The notes beneath the pieces were generated by a model. The model was given only the letters and a program-made list of their open reading frames with translations, searched no databases and was not told the DNA's origin. Positions 18,036-26,230 of a stretch of DNA of 64,000 bases are shown piece by piece. Origin of the DNA: JAFGRU01 sp016934985 (GTDB taxonomy: Bacteria; Desulfobacterota; Desulfuromonadia; Desulfuromonadales; JAAYDE01); contig CAXXJQ010000006.1 in assembly GCA_963665045.2 (NCBI GenBank), forward strand, positions 744,001-808,000, given 5' to 3'. The stretch's first letter is position 1, and every line of letters starts with the position of its first letter. The position numbers and the translations under genes are program-made.

Positions 18036-18976
18036 CAGTTCTTCTCCGGAAGGTCCTTAAGGTTGAAAATAATGTCGAATTCCACTCTCTGAGGAAAGGT
18101 AATTGGCAGTTTACTGGACTTCAAAACCGCATTCTCCACGGAATGATCGAAAACCTTATCCCCGGAAGAACGGACCAGCCTTTTCCGAATCAGGTTCCCC
18201 TCGCGGTCATATTCCACGTGAATCTCGGCCTCCAGATCCTGGCGGCTCAACTGGTATTTGGACAGGCTCCAGTTGGAAGTCAGGTAGGTCTGCAGCCACA
18301 GGCCGTGGGAAACACCTGCCTGATCACCCCGGCCATCCGGTACTCCCAGCGGGGCATCGGAGGCGCCCCCGGCCGAACGGCTGTCCTGAGTGGTCATGGC
18401 CGCGAGCTTGTTTTTGAGGGCTTCTATCTTGGCTTTTCTGGCTATTTCTGCCTGTTCAGCTTTTTTTTTCGCCCGCAAAGCCTCCACCGCACCCAGGACA
18501 CTCTGCTGATAATCTTTTTCCACCGACCTGGGTTTCACTTTGGGCGAGGCTTTTTTCTTTACCTCATCCTTCTTTACTGCCTCCTTCTTAACCGCTTCCT
18601 TTTTGACCGGGGTTTTAACTGCCGGAGGCTTCTCTTTGACGGCCGGCTCTTTCACAGGAGCCAGCTTCACCTTTTCCGCCGCTTTTGCGGGTGGGGGCTT
18701 TTGGGGTTCAGCCGCTTTCGGTGCGTCTTTTTTGGTCTTAGCAGGCTCACTCTTGCCACCGTCCGGACGCCCGGCCTGGGGTCTTTCGACCGGCAGGTTG
18801 ACGAGATCGACATAATAAACCGGACGGTCCTTCTTTTTTGTCAGAGGCACAAATATGCCCGAAAACAGGACAACCACCAGCGCATGCACTACCAGCGAGG
18901 CAATAATCATGCGCCCGAAACCGGCATAGGCCGTGCCACCCGAAGCGGAATGGAAAACCAGCTTTTTCTGAGCCAT
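18035..18976 (-). CDS. tolA: TolA-like energy-transducing protein
   Basis: The 313-aa product has a short cytoplasmic N-terminus, one transmembrane helix (MIIASLVVHALVVVLFSGIF), a long Lys/Ala/Pro-rich middle with repeated KKEAVKKEAVKK-like segments, and a C-terminal TonB/TolA-type domain (VEYDREGNLIRKRLVRSSGD then AVLKSSKLPI). It transmits proton-motive-force energy from TolQR to Pal-TolB in the envelope. Position between tolR and tolB supports tolA over a generic tonB. Confidence 0.88.
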   Translation of the reverse strand: MAQKKLVFHSASGGTAYAGFGRMIIASLVVHALVVVLFSGIFVPLTKKKDRPVYYVDLVNLPVERPQAGRPDGGKSEPAKTKKDAPKAAEPQKPPPAKAAEKVKLAPVKEPAVKEKPPAVKTPVKKEAVKKEAVKKDEVKKKASPKVKPRSVEKDYQQSVLGAVEALRAKKKAEQAEIARKAKIEALKNKLAAMTTQDSRSAGGASDAPLGVPDGRGDQAGVSHGLWLQTYLTSNWSLSKYQLSRQDLEAEIHVEYDREGNLIRKRLVRSSGDKVFDHSVENAVLKSSKLPITFPQRVEFDIIFNLKDLPEKN

Positions 18977-19011
18977 TACAAAAGGACCTTGCCCGTTGAA
19001 GCCGATCCGGC

Positions 19012-19434
19012 TTAGGTTTCCGGCTCCCTGGAAACCATACCGAGGCGCTGAACGCCGGCCCGCCGGATAGCAGCCAGAACCTGCACCACCCGGCCGTAAT
19101 TGACATCCCGGTCCGCTTCCAGAAAAACAGCTTTATCTTGGCGGGTGCTGAGAATCTGCCGAATAACCGGCGTCAATTTTTCCACTTTCTCAACCCGCGT
19201 TTTGCCGATGGAGATACTACCCTGCTTATCCACCGTCACGATCAGGGGTTCCTTGGACTGGGGCAAGCCGGGGGCGTTTTCGACCTCCGGCAGGTTGACA
19301 TCGACGCCCGTTTCAAGCATCGGTGCCGTCACCATAAAGATAATCAGCAGTACCAGCATGACGTCAACAAGGGGCGTTACGTTTATCTGCGAGAGGGTCT
19401 GACGCGGCCCGCGGCCCCTATTGCCCACTTCCAT
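19012..19434 (-). CDS. tolR: TolR, ExbD-family inner-membrane protein
   Basis: The 140-aa product has a short cytoplasmic tail and one membrane helix holding the critical Asp (INVTPLVDVMLVLLIIFMV), then the periplasmic ExbD/TolR domain with KAVFLEADRDVNYGRVVQVL. The Asp in PLVDV is the proton-path residue of the family. The start lies directly beside the tolQ stop (19435), so TolQ and TolR are stoichiometrically coupled. Confidence 0.93.
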   Translation of the reverse strand: MEVGNRGRGPRQTLSQINVTPLVDVMLVLLIIFMVTAPMLETGVDVNLPEVENAPGLPQSKEPLIVTVDKQGSISIGKTRVEKVEKLTPVIRQILSTRQDKAVFLEADRDVNYGRVVQVLAAIRRAGVQRLGMVSREPET

Positions 19435-20101
19435 CTAAGCCCTCCGCTGCAGACGCTCGACAATATTGAGAAACTCCTGGCAGAAGTTGTCCATCTCTCC
19501 GCTCAAGACATTGACTTTATGAACAAAATGATTGTAGCCGACAACTGCGGGAATGGCGGCCACCAAACCGATGGCCGTAGCGATCAGGGCCTCGGAAATA
19601 CCGGGTGCAACCACCGCCAGGGAGGCACTGCCCGTCTGACCGATACTGTGAAAAGAGTCCATGATCCCCCACACGGTGCCGAAAAGACCGATGAAGGGAG
19701 CCGTGGAACCGGTAGTAGCAAGAAAAGGAAGAAATTTCTCCAGCCGTTGGGTCTCAGAGGTTGTGGCCCGCTTCAGGGCTCGACCGACGTAATCGCTGCT
19801 GCGGAAAACCGCTTCGCTGGGTTTTTCTTCTGCTTTCTGCCGCTGGGTCCGGGCAAATTCCTGGTAGCCTTCACGAAATAGAGTGGCCAGGGGTGAGCGG
19901 GAAAAGTCCTTGAGGTTCTGACCGACGGTCTCAAAATGTTTTTTTGCTCCAGAAAAATTCCAAAAAACGGTCGGAATCCTTCATGGCGCGGTGAACTACC
20001 CGCCATTTGTAGAAAATAATGGCCCAGGAGACAACCGAAAAGTAGACCAGAACAATGAGGACCAGTTTGACCACCAGTCCGGCGCCCATGATAATTTCCA
20101 A
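19435..20101 (-). CDS. tolQ: TolQ, ExbB/MotA-family motor protein, interrupted by a one-base frameshift
   Basis: The N-terminal part (from TTG 20101, with AGGAGAGG upstream, or ATG 20089) reads MEIIMGAGLVVKL to RFLEFFWSKK with the first membrane helix, then hits TGA at 19931-19933. The rest of TolQ, HFETVGQNLKDF to the TTGSTAPFIGLFGTVWGIMDSF core and the last two helices, is open in another frame down to 19435. The frames join perfectly if one A is removed from an A7 tract (19939-19945). The gene as written is therefore broken, while tolR, tolA, tolB and pal are intact. A sequencing or assembly error, a genuine mutation, or slippage could explain this. TolQR form the proton-driven stator of the Tol system. 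Confidence 0.88.
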
Positions 20102-20304
20102 AGCAGACCTCTCCTCTTGGATGGTTGACGTTCCACCAATTATTCAATATAGCTCAAGCCAAGTCAACGGCCGATCCAATTTGTCGCTGCGGAGAAACAA
20201 AGAAAAGATCACCTGCCGTTATCCGGACAGCGAACAGACTTCAAAAGACATCAAAATTATTTACTTTTCAATGGATAAACAGAACCCCGCCGGCCATGTA
20301 TGAC

Positions 20305-21225
20305 TTAACCGACAAGTACATCTCCGGACTTGATGGCAGCCTCTCCGAAATGGCGATCCTGACTAAGAAAAACGCCGAGGAAAACCAGGCCGCCGGCAAC
20401 ATACTGGAATGGCGTGAAGTTCTCATGGAGAACGAGCCAGGCAAGAACCAAGGTCAGAACCGGTATCAGGTTGACGTAAGCGGCCGCCTGATTGGCCGGG
20501 ATGCGGCTGACAGCAAAATTGTAGAGGCCGTAAGCGCCCAGGGTAACAAAAACCCCGAGGTAGAGCACCGCCAGGGTCGGCAACAGGGCGAGGGCGGGAG
20601 GAACCCCCGCAGGGATAAAGAGTAAAAAGGGAAAAAAGAAAAGACTGCCGATAAAGGCCTGAAAAGCGGTGAGGAAAAACGGGGAATAGCTCGAGGTCAG
20701 CCTTTTCAGGGCCAGGGTGTAGACGGTGGCGCACGCCATGGCCAGAAATTCACAGAAATTCCCCCACAAAGGCCGGGGCGCGGTGGCGGAGGCGTCTCCG
20801 GCCAGGCTCAACAAAACAGCGCCGATAATGGCCAGAACGAAGCCGCCGACGGTCCGTCGGGAGATTTTTTCGCGAAGAAAAAAATGGGCTCCTATGGCTA
20901 CCATCAGCGGCAGCATGGCGGTAATCATGCCGGCCTGAGAGGCCGTGGTATTTTCCAGAGCTTTGGCCTCGAAAAGGAAATAGAGGCAGGGCTCACTCAC
21001 GGCCATTACGAGAAGAAAGGGGAAATCCGCCCGGCGCAGACGGACGCCCCGAAATTGTCTGAAGAAAAACAAAAAGACAATACTGGCCACGAGCATGCGG
21101 CCAAAAATGACAAACATGGGATGATAAAACTGAAAGGCCAGCTTGAGGGCAATAAAAGAACTCGCCCAGAGGGTCATGGCCGCCAGCAGACTCAGGCTCG
21201 GAAGGGTCGAACGCAATACTGCCAT
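20305..21225 (-). CDS. EamA/DMT-superfamily ten-helix exporter
   Basis: The 306-aa product shows ten hydrophobic segments in two EamA repeats. The first contains LWASSFIALKLAF near the N-terminus and KALENTTASQAGMITAMLPL; the second contains FAVSRIPANQAAAYVNLIPVLTLVLAW, both family hallmarks. Members export amino acids, nucleosides or other metabolites; the substrate is not predictable here. ATG 21225 is preceded by AAAGGA. A 203-bp gap separates it from tolQ, which it may follow or precede transcriptionally without obvious terminator. Confidence 0.88.
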   Translation of the reverse strand: MAVLRSTLPSLSLLAAMTLWASSFIALKLAFQFYHPMFVIFGRMLVASIVFLFFFRQFRGVRLRRADFPFLLVMAVSEPCLYFLFEAKALENTTASQAGMITAMLPLMVAIGAHFFLREKISRRTVGGFVLAIIGAVLLSLAGDASATAPRPLWGNFCEFLAMACATVYTLALKRLTSSYSPFFLTAFQAFIGSLFFFPFLLFIPAGVPPALALLPTLAVLYLGVFVTLGAYGLYNFAVSRIPANQAAAYVNLIPVLTLVLAWLVLHENFTPFQYVAGGLVFLGVFLSQDRHFGEAAIKSGDVLVG

Positions 21226-21292
21226 CAACAACTGTTCCTTTTCATTTCACACTATCCAGCACCGCAATGCGGATATTAATTTCAAATGCTCC

Positions 21293-21901
21293 TCAGGGCA
21301 ACCCGGATAAAAGCAAACGAGCCAGTTCGGCACCCGCCTCCCGGCACTCCTCCAACGCTTCCCGCCTCTGGAGAATGTCACCGCATCGATCCACCCCCGC
21401 ATAAAGAAGGGATTTCCACAACTCCACATCAAGGGCCGCGAAAAAATGGCGGACGCTGGCAAGAGTGCCGTCAAAATTGCGCGGACTCTGCCTTGCCGCC
21501 GCGGAAATAAAAAGCCCCTTGCGAACCTGTCCCGACTTGTCCTGCAGACTGTGGCCGAGAAGATTTTTCCTCACCCAGAAGGACTGACAGCGATCCATAA
21601 GGATCTTGGTGTGCGCCGACACTGCGCAGAAAAAAACCGGCGAAGAGAGCATAAGCCCCTGGCAGGAAGAAAGCCGGTCATAGACCTCCTGAAAATCGTC
21701 GTCAATAACACAGCGGCCATTTTTCAGGCAACCATAATCCTCGGCACAGGGAGCCATATTCAGTTCGCGAAGAAATACTTCCTCAACATCAACACCGCCT
21801 TTCCGGGCCCCTGTCACAGCCTGCGCCAAAAGAAGGTCGGTATTGCCTCCACCGCGGGGGCTGCCGTAAATGGCCAGAACCTTGGGGTTAGGGGGTATCA
21901 T
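21293..21901 (-). CDS. NADPH-dependent FMN reductase / iron-sulfur flavoprotein-like protein
   Basis: The 202-aa flavodoxin-like protein starts with the FMN-phosphate loop YGSPRGGGNTDLLL (residues 13-26), followed by a PCAEDYGCLKNGRCVIDDDF cysteine-containing segment typical of the family (a C-x5-C-x4-C pattern, residues about 52-63), and SSPVFFCAVSAHTKILMDRC. The cysteines resemble those binding a 4Fe-4S cluster in archaeal iron-sulfur flavoproteins, but the spacing is not exact. It overlaps the next upstream gene by 4 bp, so they are translationally coupled. Confidence 0.85.
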   Translation of the reverse strand: MIPPNPKVLAIYGSPRGGGNTDLLLAQAVTGARKGGVDVEEVFLRELNMAPCAEDYGCLKNGRCVIDDDFQEVYDRLSSCQGLMLSSPVFFCAVSAHTKILMDRCQSFWVRKNLLGHSLQDKSGQVRKGLFISAAARQSPRNFDGTLASVRHFFAALDVELWKSLLYAGVDRCGDILQRREALEECREAGAELARLLLSGLP

Positions 21902-22587
21902 ACTGAGAACTTGCCCTCAAAAAAACTGACATTTTGTCGTACATAGAGAGACACCGGGGAGTCAGGCGAGCGTCGCAGAAACCTCTCCAGGGAAGCAGCA
22001 TCGTCAATATCCTCCCATCCTTCGATCTCCATCAGGGTCAGGCCCTTTTCTTTCGCCCTGCACCGGGTTTCCCTCAAAACCCGGTCACTGCCCCAGGGAA
22101 TAGCACGGAAGATCTCTGGATGATGGCGGCTTTCACCCAGGAGGACATAACCACCGTCACGAGCGGGGGCGACCACGACCTCTTCCCGTTCCAGAATCGA
22201 AAAGGCCTTTTCAATGATGTCGGGGGGAAGATCGGGACTGTCGCTCCCGATCACCACCATTTTGCCGGCCCCGTCCCTCAAGTGGCCGGCAAAAGCCCGT
22301 TCCAGGCGTTCCCCCAGATTTCCTTCCCCCTGGAAGCGAAGGGGAAGGTTGGGAAAAACACGATGGAAATAATTTTTTCGGCCGGAGTAAAACAGGGTCG
22401 GCTGAAAACCTGCCCGAGTCAGGCGGTCTATGGTTTCGAGGAGAGCCAGCCGATAGAGCTCCGCCGCCTCCTCGTGGCTCAAAGGAGGAGAAAGGCGGGT
22501 CTTGACCGCTCCAGCCACCGGCTCCTTGGCGAAAACAGCAAGAAAACCCTCGGGTTTGCTATCCGGAAAAGGGAAAGATACTATCAT
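21898..22587 (-). CDS. TIGR04282-type (DUF2064) nucleotide-diphospho-sugar transferase-like protein
   Basis: The 229-aa protein has the family's opening motif FAKEPVAGAVKTRLSPPLS (residues 19-37), MVVIGSDSPDLPPDIIEKAF (about 110-129) and VAPARDGGYVLLG (about 138-150). The TIGR04282 family has a GT-A fold; its natural substrate is usually unassigned. Some homologues lie in arsenosugar or phosphonate contexts, but no such genes are here. Its ATG is 9 bp downstream of the DnaA-box-like repeat at 22596-22626. Its stop overlaps the flavoprotein start. Confidence 0.85.
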   Translation of the reverse strand: MIVSFPFPDSKPEGFLAVFAKEPVAGAVKTRLSPPLSHEEAAELYRLALLETIDRLTRAGFQPTLFYSGRKNYFHRVFPNLPLRFQGEGNLGERLERAFAGHLRDGAGKMVVIGSDSPDLPPDIIEKAFSILEREEVVVAPARDGGYVLLGESRHHPEIFRAIPWGSDRVLRETRCRAKEKGLTLMEIEGWEDIDDAASLERFLRRSPDSPVSLYVRQNVSFFEGKFSV

Positions 22588-22595
22588 GTCGCCAT

Positions 22596-22626
22596 GTTAT
22601 CCACCGTTTCCACAGACTTTTCCACA
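22596..22626 (-). repeat. 31-bp DnaA-box-like element, copy A
   Basis: This element holds GTTATCCACC, TTTCCACAGA and TTTCCACA in tandem about 11 bp apart. It matches the element at 31791-31821 at 27 of 31 positions and, like it, lies directly before a minus-strand start codon. The TTATCCAC core is close to the DnaA consensus TTATCCACA. Confidence 0.6.
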
Positions 22627-22717
22627 TATTTCAACAACGTTGGAAAAGAAAAAACCACTTTCTGCCAGCCGTAACTACAAAAGCGGTTTTACGAGAAAAA
22701 CCTGTGAAAAATCCAGC

Positions 22718-23494
22718 CTAAATGTCTCCCTGCTCTACCATGGCATAGGCGGAATGGTTATGGATCGACTCAAAATTTTCACATTCCACGCGAAAACCGA
22801 GAATTTCGGGGACAGCTTGAAGTTTTTCGGTCACAGCCCGGACCACATCCTCGACAAACATGGGATTGTCATAAGCCATTTCCGTGACAGCCTTTTCATC
22901 CTCCCGCTTGAGCAGGGAAAATACCGGCGAACTGGCACAGCCCTCCACCCAAGCGATAAGATCCTCGATCCAGACAAGCTTCTGGGCTTTGATTTCAACC
23001 CGCACCGCGCTGCGCTGATTGTGGGCACCGCGATGGCTGATCTCCCGTGAACAGGGGCAAAGGGTGGTCACGGGAATGGTTACGGCGAGAAAAAAATCTT
23101 TTTGTTCACCCAGCACACCCCGCAGCCGACACTGGTATTCCATCAGACCTCGAGCACCGGAGACCGGAGCCTGCTTCTCAATAAAATAGGGGAAGCGAAG
23201 CTCCATATGTGCGCAACTGGCATTGAGGCGCTCCTTCATCTCGGCAATGATATGCCAGATATTCTGAATGGTGATCTCGCCGCGGTATTGGTTGAGAACC
23301 TCAATAAACCGGCTCATGTGGGTTCCCTTGAACTGGTGGGGGAGGTCGACATACATGTTGATGCGCGCCACGGTACTCTGTTTAACCCGGCTTTTGTCCC
23401 GTACGACAATGGGATAGCAGATGTCCTTGACCCCGACCTTGTCGATGGAAATGCGCCGGAAATCAGGTGAATTCTGGAGGTCCGCCATGGTCAT
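22718..23494 (-). CDS. folE2: GTP cyclohydrolase FolE2 (type IB)
   Basis: The 258-aa protein carries the FolE2 catalytic segment TTLCPCSREISHRGAHNQRS (residues about 144-163), whose first Cys is the metal ligand, and a C-terminal ECENFESIHNHSAYA histidine motif. The enzyme converts GTP to 7,8-dihydroneopterin triphosphate in the cytoplasm, the first step of both folate and 7-deazapurine synthesis. ATG 23494 has AGGAGGA seven bases upstream and overlaps the queC stop by 4 bp, pointing to a preQ0/queuosine role. FolE2 is the Zn-independent alternative to FolE. Confidence 0.95.
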   Translation of the reverse strand: MTMADLQNSPDFRRISIDKVGVKDICYPIVVRDKSRVKQSTVARINMYVDLPHQFKGTHMSRFIEVLNQYRGEITIQNIWHIIAEMKERLNASCAHMELRFPYFIEKQAPVSGARGLMEYQCRLRGVLGEQKDFFLAVTIPVTTLCPCSREISHRGAHNQRSAVRVEIKAQKLVWIEDLIAWVEGCASSPVFSLLKREDEKAVTEMAYDNPMFVEDVVRAVTEKLQAVPEILGFRVECENFESIHNHSAYAMVEQGDI

Positions 23495-24183
23495 GACCGA
23501 TTCCTCCTAAAATAGGGGACCGGATCCTCGACGCCGGCCTCTTCAAACCCTTTGAGGCGAAGAAGACAGGAGTCGCATTCCCCGCAGGCGAGCCCGTCGG
23601 GGGTAGGATCGTAACAGGAGTGGGTCAGCTTGAGATCAACATCCAGAGCCAGAGCCCGGCGGACAATCTCTCCCTTGGTCAAATGAAGAAGAGGGGTATG
23701 GATGCGCAATGGCCGTACCCCTTCGACTCCGGCCCGGGTGGCCAGATTGGCCATCTTTTCGAAAGCGGCGATAAACTCGGGGCGGCAGTCGGGATAACCG
23801 GAGTAGTCGAGGCTGTTGACCCCGATATAGATGTCGAATGCGCCGAGAACCTCGGCCCAACCCAGGGCCACAGACAGAAAGATGGTGTTGCGGGCGGGCA
23901 CATACGTGATTGGGATGGAGTCATCCATGGCCCGGTTTTTGGGCACCTCCAGCTCCGAGGTCAGGGCACTGCCACCAATAATACGAAGATCCATGGTCAT
24001 GACCCGGTGTTCGGCGGCACCGGCCGGAATGGCGTTTTGGCGCGCCTTTTCCAACTCCACGGTGTGGCGTTGGCCGTAATCAAAACTGAGAGCGTAGGGC
24101 TCGAAGCCATCCGCCCGGGCCTCGGCCAGGCAGGTGGTGGAATCGAGACCACCGCTGTAGAGAACTACTGCTTTTTCCTTCAT
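23491..24183 (-). CDS. queC: QueC, 7-cyano-7-deazaguanine (preQ0) synthase
   Basis: The 230-aa product has the ATP-pyrophosphatase loop VLYSGGLDSTTCLA (residues 6-19), the NSLDYSGYPDCRPEF substrate segment, and a C-terminal zinc site SCYDPTPDGLACGECDSCLLR. QueC converts carboxy-deazaguanine plus ammonia to preQ0 using ATP in the queuosine pathway. I chose ATG 24183 (MKEKAVV); a TTG at 24201 would add six residues. The gene is coupled to folE2. queD and queE are not in this window. Confidence 0.95.
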   Translation of the reverse strand: MKEKAVVLYSGGLDSTTCLAEARADGFEPYALSFDYGQRHTVELEKARQNAIPAGAAEHRVMTMDLRIIGGSALTSELEVPKNRAMDDSIPITYVPARNTIFLSVALGWAEVLGAFDIYIGVNSLDYSGYPDCRPEFIAAFEKMANLATRAGVEGVRPLRIHTPLLHLTKGEIVRRALALDVDLKLTHSCYDPTPDGLACGECDSCLLRLKGFEEAGVEDPVPYFRRNRS

Positions 24184-24199
24184 ATTGATATTACTCTTC

Positions 24200-24222
24200 A
24201 AAAAATTGTGGAATCAATCCAC
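24200..24222 (-). terminator. Weak rho-independent terminator after pyk
   Basis: On the minus strand GTGGA-TTGAT-TCCAC is followed by AATTTTTT, 37 bp beyond the pyk stop and just before queC. The stem has only 5 bp, so termination would be partial. Confidence 0.5.
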
Positions 24223-24258
24223 CTTGTTTGTTGATAACCGGTTACTTTTCTCAGGGGT

Positions 24259-25692
24259 TCATCCTCCCAGGCGCTGGACCTTGATGAGGTTGGTGGTGCC
24301 GGCAGCGGAAACCGGACTTCCCATGGTGATGACCACAATATCTCCCTGGTGCAGAACCCCGGCTTCCAGAACCGCTTTCTCCAGAGAGGCAATCTGGGTT
24401 TCCGTATCGCCATGGGTTTCCACCCGCAGGGAACGAACACCACGGAAAAGCACCAGCCGCCTCTCTACTTCAGCAGACGGCGTCACAGCAAAGACCGGCA
24501 AGCCGGGCCGGTATTTGGCCACCAGAGCGGCCGTGCTGCCCGTCTGGGTAAAAGCCAGGATAGCAGAAGCACCCGCATTTTCCGCCACCTCGCAGGCTGC
24601 GGCGGCAATAATTTCCGGCAGACTGCGATCCCCTTCTTGCGGAGCAACGGGGCTGAATATCCGCTCCCGCAAAATCGGGTCCTTTTCCACATCATCAGCC
24701 ACCCGTCCCATCATTTTCACTGCTTCAATGGCATACTTTCCGACAGCCGTCTCCCCCGACAGCATGACCGCATCGCTGCCATCGATAATAGCGTTGGCGA
24801 TATCCGAGGTCTCGGCCCTGGTCGGACGCGGGTGGTAAATCATGCTTTCCAGCATCTGGGTCGCGGTAATGACCGGTTTGCCGGCCTTGTTGCAACTGCG
24901 GATAATCCTTTTCTGGATGAGCGGCACCTTCTCCGGATTCATTTCCACGCCCAGATCGCCCCGCGCCACCATGACAGCGTCGACTTCCGCCAGAATGGCC
25001 TCAAAATCCTCAAGGGCCTGGGGTTTCTCAATTTTGGCGATAATGGGAATAGAGGCATTTTGCGCGGCCATGAGAGCACGCATTTCACGGATGTCCTCAA
25101 CCCGGCGGACGAAAGACTGGCCAAGGTAATCAACGCCCTGGCCGATGCAGAACGTCAGATCCTCTTTGTCCTTGTCTGTCACCGCGGGTGCCGAAACCCG
25201 GCTTCCCGGCAGATTGATCCCCTTGTGATCCCGCAAGACGCCACCGACCTCCACCCGACAGCCAACCTCGTCGTCCCCGGTTCTTACCACTGTAAGTTCC
25301 AGGTTGCCATCATCCAAAAGGATCCGGTCACCGACGCAGACATCCTGGGGCAGATTTTTATAGGTGGTGGAAAACATATCCCCTTTTCCCAGCTCCTCCC
25401 GGGTAGTAATGGTTACTTCCTGTCCTCGTAGCAATTCCAGCTCGCCGTTCTCCATAAGCCCTGTACGAATTTTCGGCCCCTGAAGATCACCTAAAATGGC
25501 AATGACTCGCAGCTGCTTCTCCGCCTCTTCGCGAATTATCTGAATAATTTCCGTTTTTTGCGCCTGGGTTCCGTGGGAAAAATTAAGCCGGAATACGTCC
25601 ACTCCCATTTCCATCAGAGTGCGGATTTTATCGCGTTTTTCACTGGCGGGACCCAGAGTTGCCACTATTTTTGTGCGCCGTATCACGTCCAC
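24259..25692 (-). CDS. pyk: Pyruvate kinase
   Basis: The 477-aa product contains RRTKIVATLGPASE at the start, FRLNFSHGT, IPIIAKIEKPQALEDF with the catalytic Lys (about residue 217), the VMVARGDLGVEM metal-binding motif, and KPVITATQMLESMIYHPRPTRAETSDIANAI. The C-terminal domain ends near 477, the usual length. It catalyses phosphoenolpyruvate plus ADP to pyruvate plus ATP in the cytoplasm. It is on the same strand as queC but separated by a weak terminator. Confidence 0.97.
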   Translation of the reverse strand: MDVIRRTKIVATLGPASEKRDKIRTLMEMGVDVFRLNFSHGTQAQKTEIIQIIREEAEKQLRVIAILGDLQGPKIRTGLMENGELELLRGQEVTITTREELGKGDMFSTTYKNLPQDVCVGDRILLDDGNLELTVVRTGDDEVGCRVEVGGVLRDHKGINLPGSRVSAPAVTDKDKEDLTFCIGQGVDYLGQSFVRRVEDIREMRALMAAQNASIPIIAKIEKPQALEDFEAILAEVDAVMVARGDLGVEMNPEKVPLIQKRIIRSCNKAGKPVITATQMLESMIYHPRPTRAETSDIANAIIDGSDAVMLSGETAVGKYAIEAVKMMGRVADDVEKDPILRERIFSPVAPQEGDRSLPEIIAAAACEVAENAGASAILAFTQTGSTAALVAKYRPGLPVFAVTPSAEVERRLVLFRGVRSLRVETHGDTETQIASLEKAVLEAGVLHQGDIVVITMGSPVSAAGTTNLIKVQRLGG

Positions 25693-25752
25693 CTCCTGGG
25701 AATGGGATAATCAGGCACTGGAAATGCAAAGGCCTGCTAAACCAAAGATCAG

Positions 25753-26088
25753 CTAGAAAAAAGCTTTGTGGTGATAACGCCCACGATACTCCTTATGCGT
25801 CCGGTTGGGGCTTTTGTGACAGCGAAAGCACTGTTGCTCGGTCACCTTTTTCTGCTCCAGGGGTGATGGTTGAGGGGGGAGAATCGATTCTTCCTTCTGC
25901 CAGTTTTTCAACCCTCTTTCATCGTTGATTTCGGCAGGCGTATAAGCAATGGTCCAATCATTGGAAATCTGTTTCCGGTGGCACTGATCACAACCGCCGG
26001 GAGCGGGAATCGCTCTCCAGCTTCCGAGCATGGCACAACCAAAGAAAATAAAAAGGCAGAAACCAAGAAATATCGCTACGGTCCGCAT
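25753..26088 (-). CDS. Small diheme c-type cytochrome, predicted lipoprotein
   Basis: The 111-aa product has an N-terminal hydrophobic signal (AIFLGFCLFIFFGC, a lipobox-like end) and two heme-binding CxxCH motifs: CDQCH (near residue 34) and CFRCH (near residue 87). Distal heme ligands are not assignable. ATG 26088 has GGGAG seven bases upstream; an upstream in-frame codon at 26163 lacks such a site. The protein would sit in the periplasm, possibly in electron transfer. It lies divergent from the PBP1A gene. I do not recognise the family beyond cytochrome c. Confidence 0.82.
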   Translation of the reverse strand: MRTVAIFLGFCLFIFFGCAMLGSWRAIPAPGGCDQCHRKQISNDWTIAYTPAEINDERGLKNWQKEESILPPQPSPLEQKKVTEQQCFRCHKSPNRTHKEYRGRYHHKAFF

Positions 26089-26148
26089 TAAAGCACTCCC
26101 TCCCATACAATGGCATGGCGGTGAATATAGCACAGAATGTTGGTGGAA

Positions 26149-26173
26149 AAAACGGCAAAACAATTGCCGTTTT
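26149..26173. promoter_or_regulatory. Palindromic hairpin in the cytochrome / PBP1A divergent gap
   Basis: AAAACGGCAA and TTGCCGTTTT form a 10-bp stem with a 5-nt loop. On the minus strand a T6 run follows, so it could be an attenuator upstream of the cytochrome gene; as DNA it could be an operator. Confidence 0.45.
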
Positions 26174-26230
26174 CCTTGAAGCTATGTTATGAATGTTTAT
26201 TCAATAGTAGGATATGAATAGAATTTTTCC

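Noticed and set aside
19931..19945. Programmed -1 frameshift in tolQ
   Set aside because: The needed shift is +1, and TolQ is not known to use recoding; no stimulatory structure is evident.
24349..25431. Plus-strand ORF of 360 codons
   Set aside because: It is antisense to pyk and encodes no recognisable domain.
26149..26173. c-di-GMP riboswitch considered for the hairpin
   Set aside because: Only a simple perfect palindrome is present; the GEMM core and second helix are absent.
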